NCBI RefSeq assembly: GCF_004353505.1
Contig: NZ_SMNQ01000007.1
Location: 124,001 to 188,000, forward strand
Direction of reading: 5' to 3'
From: Streptomyces sp. WAC05374
GTDB taxonomy: Bacteria; Actinomycetota; Actinomycetes; Streptomycetales; Streptomycetaceae
DNA length: 64,000 nt
Below the pieces are notes generated by a model. It saw only the letters and a list, made by a program, of their open reading frames with translations. It did no database searches and was not told where the DNA came from. Numbering within the stretch: position 1 is the first letter of the stretch; the number at the start of each line of letters is the position of its first letter. Position numbers and translations under genes: made by a program. Shown here piece after piece: positions 28,579 to 37,827 of the stretch.

Positions 28579-30501
28579 ATGACGTCGACGCCGACCGGCG
28601 CCCGGCAGGACAACGACCCGTCCAGGACCACCCAGCTCCGGGTTCCCCCGCAGCTCCGGACCGGCGGACCCCGGCAGCGCGCCGCCGCGAAGCCGCTGCC
28701 CCGGTACGACTACGAGCACTACAGCAGGCTCGCCGGTCCCCTCACCCAGCCGGACGCCAACAAGCCGTACAAGGTGCAGTACCGCTCGCTGATCTCGCAG
28801 GAGCCGCACCGCATCCGGATCGCCCTGATGCTGGCCGCCGCCCCGGTGCTGTCGCTGGTGCTGCTGGTCTGGCTGCTCCAGCCCTCGCACTGGACCGAGC
28901 GGGACTACCCGGCCTTCGACTGGCTGCCCGCGCTCGACATGGTGATGCTCGTCTCGATCGGCCTGATCGAGTTCTTCCGCTGCATGAACGTCCTGTCGAA
29001 CGCGCACGCGACGCTGGTCGCCCGCGACCCCGTCCCGGTCGTGCCGGAGTCCGGCACCCGGGTCGCCTTCCTCACCTCCTTCGTCCCGGGCAAGGAGCCC
29101 CTGGAGATGGTGACGAAGACGCTGGAGGCCGCCGTCAAGATCCGGCACCGCGGTCTGATGCACGTCTGGCTGCTCGACGAGGGCAACGACCCCGAGGTCA
29201 AGGCCGTCTGCGAGCGCCTCGGCGTGCACCACTTCTCCCGCAAGGGCATCGCGAAGTGGAACCAGCCCTCCGGTCCCCACCGCGCCAAGACCAAGCACGG
29301 CAACTACAACGCCTGGCTGGACGCGCACGGCGACAACTACGACTTCTTCGCCTCCGTCGACACCGACCACGTGCCGCTGCCCAACTACCTGGAGCGGATG
29401 CTCGGCTTCTTCCGGGACCCGGACGTCGGCTTCGTCATCGGCCCGCAGGTCTACGGCAACTACGACAACTTCGTCACCAAGGCCGCCGAGTCGCAGCAGT
29501 TCCTCTTCCACGCGCTGATCCAGCGGGCCGGCAACCGCTACGGCGCGCCCATGTTCGTCGGCACGTCGAACGCCGTGCGCATCAGGGCGCTGAAGCAGAT
29601 CGGCGGCCTGTACGACTCGATCACCGAGGACATGGCGACCGGCTTCGAGATCCACCGCCACAAGAACCCGGCGACGGGCAACAAGTGGCGCTCGGTCTAC
29701 ACCCCGGACGTGCTGGCCGTCGGTGAGGGCCCCAGCGCCTGGACGGACTTCTTCACCCAGCAGATGCGCTGGTCGCGGGGAACGTACGAGACGATCCTCA
29801 AGCAGTACTGGAAGGGCTGGTACTCGCTGCCGCCGAGCAAGCTCTTCAACTACACGATGATGATCATCTTCTACCCGATGTCCGCCCTGAACTGGATCCT
29901 CGCGGCCCTCAGTTGCGCGCTGTTCCTGGGCCTGGGCGCCTCGGGTGTGAACATCGACCCGACCGTGTGGCTGATGCTCTACGGCAACGCCTCGGCGCTC
30001 CAGATCGGCCTGTACGTCTGGAACCGCCGGCACAACGTCTCCCCGCACGAGCCGGAGGGCTCGGGCGGTGTGGCCGGCATGGTGATGTCCGCGCTGTCCG
30101 CGCCGCTCTACGCCAAGGCGCTGGTCGACTCCGCGCTGCGCCGCAAGAGCAAGTTCGTCGTCACCCCCAAGGGCGACTCGGCGAGCCCGGACCGGTGGTT
30201 CGCGACCTTCCGGTACCACTGGTACTTCATCGGGATCTTCGGCGCCTCGATGGCCGCCGGCTTCGCCTTCGGGCACTCGCACCCCGCCATGATCATCTGG
30301 GCGTCGTTCGCCACACTGATCACCGCGACACCGATCTTCGCCTGGCGGTACATGCTGCGCCAGGAGAAGAAGCGCCCGGCCCGGCACGGAGAGCCGTCGC
30401 AGCAGCCCGCACCGGCCGCGGACCACGCGCCGCAGGCCAAGCCGAGCTGGGCCGAGCAGAACGACACCATGCAGATCGCCCTTGGGGGACGTAACAAATG
30501 A
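28579..30501 (+). CDS. cslA: Cellulose-synthase-like glycosyltransferase CslA
   Basis: A 640-aa processive GT2 enzyme in the membrane that makes a beta-glucan at hyphal tips in Streptomyces. A membrane helix (about residues 80-100) leads to the cytoplasmic catalytic domain. Its motifs are LLDEGND, SVDTDH (DxD), a TED catalytic-base motif in DSITEDMATG, and QQMRWSRG (QxxRW). Four or more C-terminal helices form the export channel. ATG 28579 (MTSTPTG) has GGGGGAAG upstream; upstream ATGs add unlikely sequence. It overlaps glxA by ATGA, the known cslA-glxA pair. The product is probably cellulose-like glucan; its exact chemistry is debated. Confidence 0.95.
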   Translation: MTSTPTGARQDNDPSRTTQLRVPPQLRTGGPRQRAAAKPLPRYDYEHYSRLAGPLTQPDANKPYKVQYRSLISQEPHRIRIALMLAAAPVLSLVLLVWLLQPSHWTERDYPAFDWLPALDMVMLVSIGLIEFFRCMNVLSNAHATLVARDPVPVVPESGTRVAFLTSFVPGKEPLEMVTKTLEAAVKIRHRGLMHVWLLDEGNDPEVKAVCERLGVHHFSRKGIAKWNQPSGPHRAKTKHGNYNAWLDAHGDNYDFFASVDTDHVPLPNYLERMLGFFRDPDVGFVIGPQVYGNYDNFVTKAAESQQFLFHALIQRAGNRYGAPMFVGTSNAVRIRALKQIGGLYDSITEDMATGFEIHRHKNPATGNKWRSVYTPDVLAVGEGPSAWTDFFTQQMRWSRGTYETILKQYWKGWYSLPPSKLFNYTMMIIFYPMSALNWILAALSCALFLGLGASGVNIDPTVWLMLYGNASALQIGLYVWNRRHNVSPHEPEGSGGVAGMVMSALSAPLYAKALVDSALRRKSKFVVTPKGDSASPDRWFATFRYHWYFIGIFGASMAAGFAFGHSHPAMIIWASFATLITATPIFAWRYMLRQEKKRPARHGEPSQQPAPAADHAPQAKPSWAEQNDTMQIALGGRNK

Positions 30502-32450
30502 GCAGCCTGCCCGTCCGGCCGAACCACCGGAGGAACCGCGCCCGTCGCATCCTGATAGGCACGGCGGTGGTTGCTGTGGTCGCCGGGTTCAATGGGCCGG
30601 CCCTGTACCGGTACGGCTCGGAGAAGTACCACGACTACAAGATCAACAAGCCGGAGTACAAGGCCGCCAACGGCCACTGGGACTTCCTCGACGTCCCCTC
30701 CGAGTTCCGGATCAACACCATCCACGCGGCGCTGCTGCACACCGGCAAGGTGCTGCTGATCGCGGGCTCCGGCAACAACCAGAAGAACTTCGACGCGAAC
30801 AAGTTCGAGTCGGTCCTGTGGGACCCGAAGACGAACAAGTTCAAGAAGATCGAGACGCCCAAGGACATGTTCTGCTCCGGGCACACCCAGCTTCCCGACG
30901 GGAAGCTGCTGGTCGCGGGCGGCACCAAGCGGTACGAGAAGCTCAAGGGTGACGTCACCAAGGCCGGCGGCCTGATGATCGTCCACAACGAGGACCCGGA
31001 CAAGCCGATCACCCTGCCGGCCGGGACGAAGTTCACCGGCAAGGCCAACGGCAAGACGTTCGTCTCCAAGGACCCGATCCTGGTGGAGAAGGCCGAGAAG
31101 ATCTTCGACAAGACCACCGGCCGCTTCCTGCGCACCCAGCCGGGCCTGGGCCGGATCTACGTCGAGGCCGAGGAGTCGGGCAAGGAGTTCGAGACCGGCA
31201 CCGAGGACAACTACAAGGTCGAGGGCCTCAAGGGCACCGACGCCCGCAACGTCTACGGCATGGCGCAGAAGCTCGCCCTGGACAAGAAGGACTTCCAGGG
31301 CATCAAGGACGCCTTCGAGTTCGACCCGGTCGCCGAGAAGTACGTCAAGGTCGACCCGATGAACGAGGCGCGCTGGTACCCGACGCTCACCACGCTCAAG
31401 GACGGCAAGGTCCTCGCGCTGTCCGGCCTCGACGAGATCGGGCAGATCGTCCCCGGCAAGGACGAGATCTACGACCCGAAGACCAAGACGTGGGAGTACA
31501 CCGGGATCGAGCGCCGCTTCCCGACGTACCCCGCCATCTTCCTGATGGACAACGGCAAGCTGTTCTACTCCGGCTCCAACGCCGGGTACGGGCCCGCCGA
31601 CGTCGGCCGTGACCCGGGCATCTGGGACCTGGAGACCAACAAGTTCGACAAGATCCCCGGCCTGAGCGACGCGGACCGGATGGAGACCTCCGCGACGGTC
31701 ATGCTGCCGCCCGCCCAGGACCAGCGGTTCATGGTGATCGGCGGCGGCGGGGTCGGCGAGTCCCAGGAGTCCAGCGAGAAGTCCCGGCTGGTCGACCTGA
31801 AGGACCCCAGCCCGCGCTTCAAGGACGGCGCCTCCCTCGACCGGGGCACCCGCTACCCGAGCGCCTCGCTGATGCCGGACGACACCGTCCTGGTCACCGG
31901 CGGCTCGGAGGACTACCGGGGCCGCAGCGACTCCAACGTGCTGGAGGCGCGGACGTACGACCCGAAGACGGGCGCGTACACCCGCGTCGCCGACCCGCAG
32001 GTGGGCCGCAACTACCACTCCGGCTCGGTGCTGCTGCCCGACGGCCGCGTGATGATCTTCGGCTCGGACTCGCTCTTCGCCGACGCCGCCAACACCAAGC
32101 CGGGCGTCTTCGAGCAGCGCATCGAGATCTACACCCCGCCCTACCTCTTCCGGGACGCCAAGCCCACGATCACCGGCGGCCCGAAGAAGCTCCGGCGCGG
32201 TGCGAGCGGGGTGTTCGAGACCCCGGACGCGGCGAAGATCAAGACGGCGAAGCTGATGCGGCCCAGCGCCGTCACGCACGTCACCGACGTCGACCAGCGC
32301 TCGATCGCGCTGGAGATGAAGAAGACCGCCAAGGGCATCGAGGTCACCGTCCCGAAGAACCGGGCCCTCGTCCCGTCCGGCTGGTACATGCTCTTCGTCA
32401 CCGACGACAAGGGCACGCCGTCCGAGGCGGTGTGGGTCGAGGTGCCGTAA
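30498..32450 (+). CDS. glxA: GlxA copper radical oxidase (galactose-oxidase-like)
   Basis: A 650-aa extracytoplasmic mono-copper oxidase with an N-terminal membrane anchor (residues 17-34), probably Tat-exported given NRARRILIG. The Tyr-Cys cofactor residues align with fungal galactose oxidase as Cys126 (KDMFCSGHT) and Tyr294 (NEARWYPT), with Trp293 beside it. Copper ligands are likely Tyr506-His507 (GRNYHSGS). Kelch-like blade repeats lie between and a C-terminal beta domain ends the protein. It oxidises the glucan made by CslA and is needed for morphology in S. lividans. ATG 30498 overlaps cslA; a strong terminator follows. Confidence 0.95.
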   Translation: MSSLPVRPNHRRNRARRILIGTAVVAVVAGFNGPALYRYGSEKYHDYKINKPEYKAANGHWDFLDVPSEFRINTIHAALLHTGKVLLIAGSGNNQKNFDANKFESVLWDPKTNKFKKIETPKDMFCSGHTQLPDGKLLVAGGTKRYEKLKGDVTKAGGLMIVHNEDPDKPITLPAGTKFTGKANGKTFVSKDPILVEKAEKIFDKTTGRFLRTQPGLGRIYVEAEESGKEFETGTEDNYKVEGLKGTDARNVYGMAQKLALDKKDFQGIKDAFEFDPVAEKYVKVDPMNEARWYPTLTTLKDGKVLALSGLDEIGQIVPGKDEIYDPKTKTWEYTGIERRFPTYPAIFLMDNGKLFYSGSNAGYGPADVGRDPGIWDLETNKFDKIPGLSDADRMETSATVMLPPAQDQRFMVIGGGGVGESQESSEKSRLVDLKDPSPRFKDGASLDRGTRYPSASLMPDDTVLVTGGSEDYRGRSDSNVLEARTYDPKTGAYTRVADPQVGRNYHSGSVLLPDGRVMIFGSDSLFADAANTKPGVFEQRIEIYTPPYLFRDAKPTITGGPKKLRRGASGVFETPDAAKIKTAKLMRPSAVTHVTDVDQRSIALEMKKTAKGIEVTVPKNRALVPSGWYMLFVTDDKGTPSEAVWVEVP

Positions 32451-32466
32451 GCGGCCCCAACGCGAA

Positions 32467-32497
32467 CGAGGGGCGCCCCCGGCGGGGGCGCCCCTCG
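32467..32497. terminator. Bidirectional terminator between glxA and the GH6 gene
   Basis: A perfect 14-bp GC-rich stem (32467-32480 with 32484-32497) with a 3-base loop, two bases from the stop codon of the convergent GH6 gene. Confidence 0.8.
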
Positions 32498-32499
32498 TC

Positions 32500-33528
32500 T
32501 CACTTGGTGTTGCGGGCCAGTTCGAGGGCGTACTCCGGGAACCAGTCCCCGGCCTTCGGTCCGCCCTTGCAGTCGCCGTCCGACTCACCCGGGCGCTTGA
32601 TCCACAGGTAGGCGTCGACCAGCGGGTCGCCCGTCTTCGTCGTGGGCGTCTCGCCGAGGGCGCGGCCCGGCGGGTTGCACCAGTTCTCGGCCGGGTCGCC
32701 GCCGGTGTAGGGGCCGTTGCCGTTGCGGCTGGTGTCGATGACGAACGGCTTGTTGCCGACCTTCGCCGAGACCTTCTTGCCGTACTCCTTGCTGGCCGCG
32801 GTGGTCTGGAAGTTGGCCACGTTGACCGCGAAGCCGTCCGCCTCCCCCACGCCCGCCCAGATCAGCGGCTCGAAGATCTGGTCCGGCTTGCCCCAGCCGG
32901 CGTTGCCCGCGTCCAGGTACACCTTGGTGTTCGGCAACTGCTTCAGCCGCTTGACGGCGCCCTTGAGGAGGTCGTACCGCTCCTCGTGGTACTGGTCCTC
33001 GGTGCAGCCGTCCACCATGTGCATCACGGCGTCCGGCTCCACGATCACCGTGGCGCGCCGGTCACCGATGCCCTTGGCGACCTTGTCCAGCCACGCCCGG
33101 TAGGCGTTGCCGTCGGCGGCGCCGCCCGCGGAGTGCTGGCCGCAGTCGCGGTGCGGGATGTTGTAGAGGACCAGCACGGCGTCCCGGTCCGCCTTCGCGG
33201 CGGCCTCGGTGAAGCCCCGGGCGTCCTCCTCCGGCTGCTCCGTGCCGACCCATTCGCCCACCGGCTGGGAGGCGATCTTCCTGATGAGCTCGGCGTCCTG
33301 CTTCTTGCCGTCCCGGACATAACTGGCCACCTGCTGGGCGGCCTTGCTGCCGGGATTGACCCAGAACGGGTCGGTGGCCTTGGGCTGCTGGCTCACGCCC
33401 GGTGCGGCCTCCGGCTTCCCGCCGCCGGCGTCGGGGGAGGTACAGCCCGCCAGCAGCAATGCCGCCACCGCTCCCGCCCCCACCGCGACCGCCCTCACAC
33501 GGGCGCGTCCGGTGCAACTGCCGTACAT
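32500..33528 (-). CDS. GH6 endoglucanase lipoprotein
   Basis: A 342-aa exported cellulase-type enzyme. The lipobox LAGC ends at Cys29. The GH6 domain shows VLYNIPHRDCGQHSAGG, VYLDAGNAGWG and WIKRPGESDG, the last two being the usual substrate-cleft motifs with catalytic aspartates. ATG 33528 (MYGSCTG) has GGGGGAG 4 bases upstream. It is convergent with glxA and fits the conserved cslA-glxA-GH6 locus, where it is thought to trim or release the nascent glucan, as BcsZ does in cellulose synthesis. Membrane anchoring by lipid is consistent with that role. Confidence 0.92.
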   Translation of the reverse strand: MYGSCTGRARVRAVAVGAGAVAALLLAGCTSPDAGGGKPEAAPGVSQQPKATDPFWVNPGSKAAQQVASYVRDGKKQDAELIRKIASQPVGEWVGTEQPEEDARGFTEAAAKADRDAVLVLYNIPHRDCGQHSAGGAADGNAYRAWLDKVAKGIGDRRATVIVEPDAVMHMVDGCTEDQYHEERYDLLKGAVKRLKQLPNTKVYLDAGNAGWGKPDQIFEPLIWAGVGEADGFAVNVANFQTTAASKEYGKKVSAKVGNKPFVIDTSRNGNGPYTGGDPAENWCNPPGRALGETPTTKTGDPLVDAYLWIKRPGESDGDCKGGPKAGDWFPEYALELARNTK

Positions 33529-33893
33529 CCACTCCCCCTTGGGCGCACTGTCTGCGGGGCCACCCCCCAGGTGCCCCCTCCCGGACAACCCGGTCGAATC
33601 CATCCTGACACACGTGTCCGGAAAGCCACGAGGGCGGCCGCCCCGGACACCGCTCCCCCGTCACCCGTGCGCGGCCGGATCGCGACAGCCCGCCGGAGGG
33701 CCCCTGGAACGGGTCCGTGCGGCGCCCTACAGTGTGCGGGAACTTGCCGGACCATCCCCGGCCTCCCGCGCGATGCCGGGCTTCTCCCGCAGTCCGGGGT
33801 CACGCGGTCGAGGGCCGGCCCGGTCGACGGCCCGGGGGTGGGGTCCCCGGTGCGGCCGGGGAGGGGCCGTCGGCCGGGTCCGGTGGTGCGGCC
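33529..33893. other. 365-bp intergenic region (GH6 promoter and sortase-operon terminator)
   Basis: No gene is seen. An imperfect palindrome at 33604-33621 (7 of 9 positions) lies about 80 bp upstream of the GH6 start and may be an operator. A long hairpin at 33825-33872 follows the sortase gene. Confidence 0.5.
33825..33872 (-). terminator. Long hairpin after the class F sortase gene
   Basis: An outer 9-bp perfect stem (33825-33833 with 33864-33872) encloses an inner GC-rich stem. It begins 21 bp past the sortase stop codon. Confidence 0.6.
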
Positions 33894-34565
33894 TCAGGCG
33901 GCCGCGGTGCCCCCGCTGAGGTACGCGGAGACGACGACGTTCGCCGTGTAAGCGCCGGACGCGCGGTCGAAGGTGCCGCCGCAGGTGATCAGGCGCAGTT
34001 CCGCGCGGCCGGGCTGCCGCTGCCCGTACGCCTTCCTCGGGTCGAAGTCGCGCCGGTCGAAGACCCGCACGTCGTCGATGGTGAACTCGGCGACCGACCC
34101 GTCCGCGCGCTCCACCCTGATCCGTTCGCCGGGGCGGGCGGAGCTCAGGCCGTAGAAGACCGCCTGTTCCGTCTCGGTGTCGACGTGGCCGACGAAGAGG
34201 GCGGCGCCGTCCGTGCCGGGCTTCGCCCCGCCGGCGAACCAGCCGACGGTCTGCGCCCGCTCGTACGGGGGCGGGTCTATCGCGCCCGCCGTGTCCAGGC
34301 CGCGCGGGACGACCGGGGCGGTGATCCCCAGCGAGGGGACCTCCAGGCGCTCGGGCGCAGCCGGCTCCATCGGCGGGCGGGCCGGCGGCAGCGGGACGCC
34401 CAGGGGGCGGCCGACGGCGGCGACGTCTCCGGTGGTGGGGGCGGACAGGCCGCCGGGGCCGGCCGTGATGTCCTTGCCCCACAGCCACAGGCCCAGCAGC
34501 AGCAGGGCCCAGGCCACACCGGTGAGCAGCCGGCCGTGTCCGGCGGGGTGCCGTGCGGAGGACAC
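33894..34565 (-). CDS. Class F sortase
   Basis: A 223-aa membrane-anchored transpeptidase with an N-terminal helix (residues 14-30, LTGVAWALLLLGLWLWG) and an extracytoplasmic sortase domain. Catalytic residues are His127 (FVGHVDT), Cys195 (LITCGG) and Arg201 (FDRASG). GTG 34565 follows the upstream secreted protein by 2 bp. Class F sortases with a small exported protein upstream are a standard actinobacterial pair, so that protein is a likely partner, though it lacks a clear LPxTG. The physiological substrate is unknown. Confidence 0.9.
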   Translation of the reverse strand: MSSARHPAGHGRLLTGVAWALLLLGLWLWGKDITAGPGGLSAPTTGDVAAVGRPLGVPLPPARPPMEPAAPERLEVPSLGITAPVVPRGLDTAGAIDPPPYERAQTVGWFAGGAKPGTDGAALFVGHVDTETEQAVFYGLSSARPGERIRVERADGSVAEFTIDDVRVFDRRDFDPRKAYGQRQPGRAELRLITCGGTFDRASGAYTANVVVSAYLSGGTAAA

Positions 34566-34567
34566 GG

Positions 34568-35155
34568 TCAGTCCGCGCGGGTACGGCGACGGCGGCGCGT
34601 GCTGCGCAGCGCGACGGCGACGGCCGCGACGCCCGCCAGCACCAGGCCGATCACGGTGTGCGGGGTGCTGGGCCCCTGCTCCTCGGTGCCGCCCCTCGGG
34701 GCGTCGGCGGCCAGCACGGCGGTGCCCCCGCCACCGGCCCTGACCGGGGCGACGGGGGTGGGCGGCGCGTGGTGGGTGACGTGGACGGTCCCGGCGTCGT
34801 GGTGGTCCCGCCCGTCGCAGTGGACGGTGAGCGGGTACGTACCGGAGTCCAGGTGGGACTTGACGGTGGTGTCGCCGTGCAGCGGCCCGCCCTTGCCCTC
34901 CCGGCCGGAGAGCTCGGCGTCCGCGACGAAGGCCCTGGACCGCACCGAGCCGTGCTTGCCGTGGCAGCCGTGGACCTGGATGTCCACGTCACCGCCGGGT
35001 TGGGTGGTGGCCGGCACGACCAGGGCGGTGACCTTCCGGTCGTGCTCCTTCCGGCCGTGCTCCTCGCCGTCACCGGCGTACGCGGCCCCCGCGGCCGACA
35101 GTACGAGGGCGGTGGCCGCCCCCGCGGCACGGAGAGCAAACAGAGCTGAACGCAT
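34568..35155 (-). CDS. Secreted and C-terminally anchored protein paired with class F sortase
   Basis: A 195-aa exported protein. A signal peptide covers residues 1-33 (RAAGAATALVLSAAGAAYA). The ectodomain is His/Asp-rich with HGCHGKHG and VHCDGRDHHD, which could bind metal, and two cysteines that may form a disulfide. A C-terminal helix (VIGLVLAGVAAVAVAL) and RRRRR tail follow. No LPxTG-like motif precedes the helix, so it may simply be membrane-held. ATG 35155 has AGGAGG upstream. It is two bases from the sortase start, so they form an operon. Confidence 0.78.
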   Translation of the reverse strand: MRSALFALRAAGAATALVLSAAGAAYAGDGEEHGRKEHDRKVTALVVPATTQPGGDVDIQVHGCHGKHGSVRSRAFVADAELSGREGKGGPLHGDTTVKSHLDSGTYPLTVHCDGRDHHDAGTVHVTHHAPPTPVAPVRAGGGGTAVLAADAPRGGTEEQGPSTPHTVIGLVLAGVAAVAVALRSTRRRRRTRAD

Positions 35156-35279
35156 CGTGAACCTCCTGCACTGAAGATTCACCCCGTTCGCCGGTTTCCG
35201 CATCCGCAGGGGGGTCGCGACCGCCCGGTCCTTCACCCGATCGGGCGTCCTGACCTGGGCCGATGGGCCGTACGGGGGA

Positions 35280-36059
35280 TCAGACGCGTTCGACCAGATC
35301 GGCGATCGAGTCGACGACCGTGGAGGGGCGGAACGGGTAGCGGTCCACGTCGGCCGGGGTGGTGAGCCCGGTGAGGACGAGGAAGGTCTCCATGCCCGCC
35401 TCCAGCCCCGCCAGCACGTCGGTGTCCATCCGGTCGCCGATCATGGCGCTGGTCTCGGAGTGGGCGCCGATGGCGTTCAGCCCGGTCCGCATCATCAGCG
35501 GGTTCGGCTTGCCCGCGAAGTACGGGTCCTTGCCGGTGGCCTTGGTGATCAGGGCGGCCACCGATCCGGTGGCGGGCAGCGGGCCCTCGGTGGAGGGGCC
35601 GGTCTCGTCGGGGTTGGTGCAGATGAACCGGGCGCCGCCGTTGATCAGCCGGATCGCCTTGGTGAGGGACTCGAAGCTGTAGGTGCGGGTCTCGCCGAGC
35701 ACCACGTAGTCCGGGTCGTGGTCGGTGAGGATGTAGCCGATGTCGTGCAGCGCGGTGGTCAGCCCGGCCTCGCCGATGACGTACGCGGTGCCGCCGGGCC
35801 GCTGGTCGTCCAGGAACCGGGCGGTGGCCAGGGCGGAGGTCCAGATGTTCTCCACGGGCACGTCCAGGCCCATCCGGGCGAGGCGGGCGTGCAGGTCGCG
35901 GGCGGTGTAGATGGAGTTGTTGGTGAGGACCAGGAAGGGCTTCTCTGTATCCCGCAGCTTCTTGATGAAGGCGTCGGCGCCGGGGATGGGAACGCCCTCG
36001 TGGATGAGGACGCCGTCCATGTCGGTGAGCCAGGATTCGATCGGCTTGCGCTCTGCCAT
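35280..36059 (-). CDS. HAD-IIA family hydrolase (NagD-like phosphatase)
   Basis: A 259-aa cytoplasmic HAD phosphatase with a C2 cap. Motif I is LTDMDGVLIHEG (nucleophile Asp and acid Asp), motif II is LTNNS, and motif III/IV are Lys in AGKPNPLMM and GDRMDTD. Length and order fit NagD/PNPase-like enzymes that dephosphorylate small sugar or nucleotide phosphates. ATG 36059 (MAERKPIESW) has GGAG 9 bases upstream; an in-frame ATG at 36092 would add 11 residues. It stands alone between the sortase pair and the exported phosphatase. Confidence 0.88.
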   Translation of the reverse strand: MAERKPIESWLTDMDGVLIHEGVPIPGADAFIKKLRDTEKPFLVLTNNSIYTARDLHARLARMGLDVPVENIWTSALATARFLDDQRPGGTAYVIGEAGLTTALHDIGYILTDHDPDYVVLGETRTYSFESLTKAIRLINGGARFICTNPDETGPSTEGPLPATGSVAALITKATGKDPYFAGKPNPLMMRTGLNAIGAHSETSAMIGDRMDTDVLAGLEAGMETFLVLTGLTTPADVDRYPFRPSTVVDSIADLVERV

Positions 36060-36141
36060 GGGGCGGGACTCCTGCCGTACAGGTTCGTGCATGCGTGCTG
36101 GGGACGCCGCGACAGCGCTGTGGCGACGCCCCCAAGCCTAA

Positions 36142-37677
36142 TCAGGAAGCCGTGACCTTGACCCCGTCGATGGTCCAGTACCAGTTGTTGGCCCCGGTGT
36201 AGCGGAACCGGAAGCTGACGCTGGAGGCGCCGGAGGGGACGGCGACGCTCAGGGACTGGTGCTGCGAGATGACGTCGGAGGTGTAGCTCCTGACGAGGAC
36301 GGGCGTGCCGCCGTTGAAGGAGGCGAGGACCTCGGCCCGCTGGCTGCCCTCCTGCCGGTAGAGGGTGGTGAATTCGAGCGTGGCCCTCGTGCTGCCGCCG
36401 ACCGCGTACGCGGGGCTGACCAGGGTCGAGTCGTACGTACCGGAGAAGGACTTGTCGGCCCATTCGTCGGAGTCGGCGACCGCGAAGACGCCCCGGGCGC
36501 GGACGTTGAGCTCGCGCTGCTGGTCGCGCTGGGTGCGGCTCCAGAACTCGTCGGTGGCGAAGGACCAGCCGCGCCACTCGGTCATGCCGCCGGTGCCCAT
36601 GGCGCTGTTGATGACGGACCAGCCGCTGGGCGGGGTGTGGGTGAAGCCGAGCACGCCCGCGGGGATGCCGGTCTCGTCGACGCGCTGCGTCAGGGCGGAC
36701 TGGAGGGTGTCGAAGGGGTCGGTGGAGCGCTGCTGGATCGGCTTGCCGTCCAGTCCCCAGGCGGGGTCGGGGGTGATGCCGAGCTGGTGGAAGACGGTGG
36801 CGGCGACGTCGACGAGCCGGGTGTCCAGGGGGCGCGCGCCGGCCGCGATGCCGGGGCCGGTGGCGAGGACGAAGGTGCGCCGCTCCTCGATGGAGCTGCC
36901 GCCGTGGCCGCCCGCGTCGACGTGGCCGTGGTCGGTGGCGACGATGACGGTCCAGCGTTCGGTGGCGTACGTGGGGCGGGCCTTGATGGCGGCGAGCATC
37001 CGGCCGAGCTGGGCGTCCTGGACGGCGATGGCGTCCAGGTACTTCTGCCCGGTGCCGCCCGCGTGCGCGACGACGTCGGTGTTGCCCAGGTAGACGAAGA
37101 GCACGTCCGGGTTCTGGTCGCGCAGGACCGACTCGGTCTCGGCGGTGATGGTGGCGTCGTGGGCGACGTAGCCGTCGCGGTCGCCGTCGAGGACCAGTTT
37201 CGCGTCGGCGCCGGGGGTGACGGTGCCCTGGGTGTCCAGCGGCTTCCAGTCGACGGCGGCGTACGTGGACAGGGCGGGCCGCACCTGGGCGAGGCGGGCC
37301 AGGAAGCCGGGGTACTGCCCGTAGTTCTTGCCCGTGAAGGTGTTGTCGCGGACGCCGTGCTTGTCGGGCCAGACGCCGGTGGAGATGGTCGACCAGCCGG
37401 GGCCGGAGGAGGTGGCGGCCATGGGGTTGGCGTACAGCAGGGACAGGCCGTAGGTGCCGTCCCTCATCATCGCCTTCATGTGCGGGGCGTTGGCCGCGTC
37501 GATCCTGTCGTGGCGCAGTCCGTCCATCCCGACGACGAGCACCTTGTCGCTGCTGGTGCCGTTGGGGAGGGTGGGTGCGGCGGCGTGGGCGGACGGCGCG
37601 GCGGCGAGGGCGGTGGTCGCCGCGGTCGCGGCACCGGCGGCGAGGACGGTGCGGCGGGATATGCCGGGGAGCGGCAT
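36142..37677 (-). CDS. Tat-exported alkaline-phosphatase-superfamily phosphodiesterase
   Basis: A 511-aa exported hydrolase of the type I phosphodiesterase/nucleotide pyrophosphatase group. A twin-arginine signal (GISRRTVLAAGAA) ends near AHA at about residue 33. Metal-site motifs are VVGMDGLRHDR, SGPGWSTISTGVWPDKHG (nucleophile Ser/Thr), NTDVVAHAGG and VATDHGHVDAGGHGG. A C-terminal beta-sandwich region (from about residue 400) ends WYWTIDGVKV and may bind carbohydrate. ATG 37677 has GGAGG 7 bases upstream. It is separated from the phosphonate-type operon by a strong terminator, but a phosphate-scavenging role would fit that neighbour. Confidence 0.85.
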   Translation of the reverse strand: MPLPGISRRTVLAAGAATAATTALAAAPSAHAAAPTLPNGTSSDKVLVVGMDGLRHDRIDAANAPHMKAMMRDGTYGLSLLYANPMAATSSGPGWSTISTGVWPDKHGVRDNTFTGKNYGQYPGFLARLAQVRPALSTYAAVDWKPLDTQGTVTPGADAKLVLDGDRDGYVAHDATITAETESVLRDQNPDVLFVYLGNTDVVAHAGGTGQKYLDAIAVQDAQLGRMLAAIKARPTYATERWTVIVATDHGHVDAGGHGGSSIEERRTFVLATGPGIAAGARPLDTRLVDVAATVFHQLGITPDPAWGLDGKPIQQRSTDPFDTLQSALTQRVDETGIPAGVLGFTHTPPSGWSVINSAMGTGGMTEWRGWSFATDEFWSRTQRDQQRELNVRARGVFAVADSDEWADKSFSGTYDSTLVSPAYAVGGSTRATLEFTTLYRQEGSQRAEVLASFNGGTPVLVRSYTSDVISQHQSLSVAVPSGASSVSFRFRYTGANNWYWTIDGVKVTAS

Positions 37678-37724
37678 GGGGTTCCTCCGTCGAAGGTGTG
37701 GGCCTGCACGGGTGTACGTGCACG

Positions 37725-37753
37725 CCAACGCCCCCGGTTTCCGGGGGCGTTGG
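37725..37753 (-). terminator. Terminator of the phosphonate-uptake operon
   Basis: A perfect 13-bp stem (37725-37737 with 37741-37753) with a TTT loop, 75 bp past the last operon gene and upstream of the exported phosphatase gene. Confidence 0.75.
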
Positions 37754-37827
37754 TCCGTACCCGTTATCCTTCCGCTACCTTCCGCGGGGCACCAGGTACG
37801 TGCGGTGAACGATGGGCTTCGCGTCGG

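Noticed and set aside
33604..33621. Palindrome before the GH6 gene as a CebR or LexA site
   Set aside because: The match to either consensus is poor; only an imperfect palindrome is supported.
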